A DNA stretch of 64,000 bases from assembly GCF_026339995.1 (NCBI RefSeq), contig NZ_JAPEPT010000002.1, positions 1 to 64,000 on the forward strand, read 5' to 3'. The notes beneath the pieces were generated by a model that did no database searches, was not told the origin of the DNA, and saw only the letters and a program-made list of their open reading frames with translations. Shown piece by piece: positions 63,872-64,000 of the stretch (position 1 is the stretch's first letter; every line of letters starts with the position of its first letter). A program made the position numbers and the translations under genes. The DNA comes from Streptomyces sp. NBC_01481. Its GTDB lineage: Bacteria; Actinomycetota; Actinomycetes; Streptomycetales; Streptomycetaceae.

Positions 63872-64000
63872 TCAGAACAGGTTGCTCGCCGCGAAGCGGA
63901 GCACCAGTTGGGGATAGCCGGAGAGGACGACGCCGACGACGGCGGTGAGGACGATGGCCACGGTGACAGGGGCGGGGGCGCGCCTTCTGGCCGCAGCTGC
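63872..64000 (-). CDS. nuoN: NADH-quinone oxidoreductase subunit N, C-terminal fragment
   Basis: Only the last 42 residues are in the window (ending VVGVVLSGYPQLVLRFAASNLF and TGA). The final transmembrane segment and its tail match the NuoN end known from streptomycete complex I operons. The rest lies beyond the edge. Confidence 0.65.
   Translation of the reverse strand, partial: AAAARRRAPAPVTVAIVLTAVVGVVLSGYPQLVLRFAASNLF

Overview
The window is a very GC-rich actinobacterial chromosome segment that reads as Streptomyces or a very close relative. The evidence is the 1161-residue RpoB starting at TTG, the 340-residue RpoA, the NusG with a long acidic N-terminus, the fus-tuf and tRNA-Trp-secE-nusG arrangements, frequent GTG starts, and flanking genes (aspC, an adenosine deaminase family gene, murB, a MaoC pair, yajQ, htpX, nuoN) in the order familiar from Streptomyces. 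No IS element, prophage, integrase or CRISPR array is visible.

Layout. 1-8562: the end of coaA, a DUF389 membrane protein, then glmM and rplM-rpsI on the minus strand, a repeat-rich spacer, an ABC-F ATPase divergent from a small anchored protein, and truA. 8640-24771: one long minus-strand block carrying the S10, spc and alpha ribosomal operons with secY-adk-map inside it (read 5' to 3' as rpsJ to rplQ). 25331-27430: a plus-strand PIG-L-like lipoprotein that separates the S10 block from the str operon. 27526-31891: rpsL-rpsG-fusA-tuf. 32240-39734: rpoB-rpoC. 40329-45507: tRNA-Trp-secE-nusG, rplK-rplA, a lipoprotein gene, rplJ-rplL. 45677-64000: metabolic, regulatory, transport, tRNA and repair genes, ending inside nuoN.

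How it works together. Nearly all ribosomal proteins of the classical clusters, the RNA polymerase alpha, beta and beta' subunits, the elongation and initiation factors EF-Tu, EF-G and IF-1, the transcription factor NusG and the SecY/SecE translocon subunits are encoded together. Segments are separated by strong hairpins. Readable sigma70-type promoters lie upstream of rplM, infA, rpsL, rpoB and rplJ, and a tRNA-Thr/tRNA-Met/rpmG unit has another. Long leaders of roughly 170-210 nt precede several operons and probably hold autogenous control elements.

The right flank holds two TetR circuits with visible operator-like repeats, a sigma factor with a co-translated membrane partner, a two-gene alkylation repair unit, and several genes whose starts look leaderless. 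I see no convincing undescribed multi-gene system. The most interesting signals are regulatory: a shared hairpin in the rpsL and rpsJ leaders, an attenuator-like hairpin before rplJ, twin TetR operators around an efflux gene, and a repeated GC-rich intergenic element.
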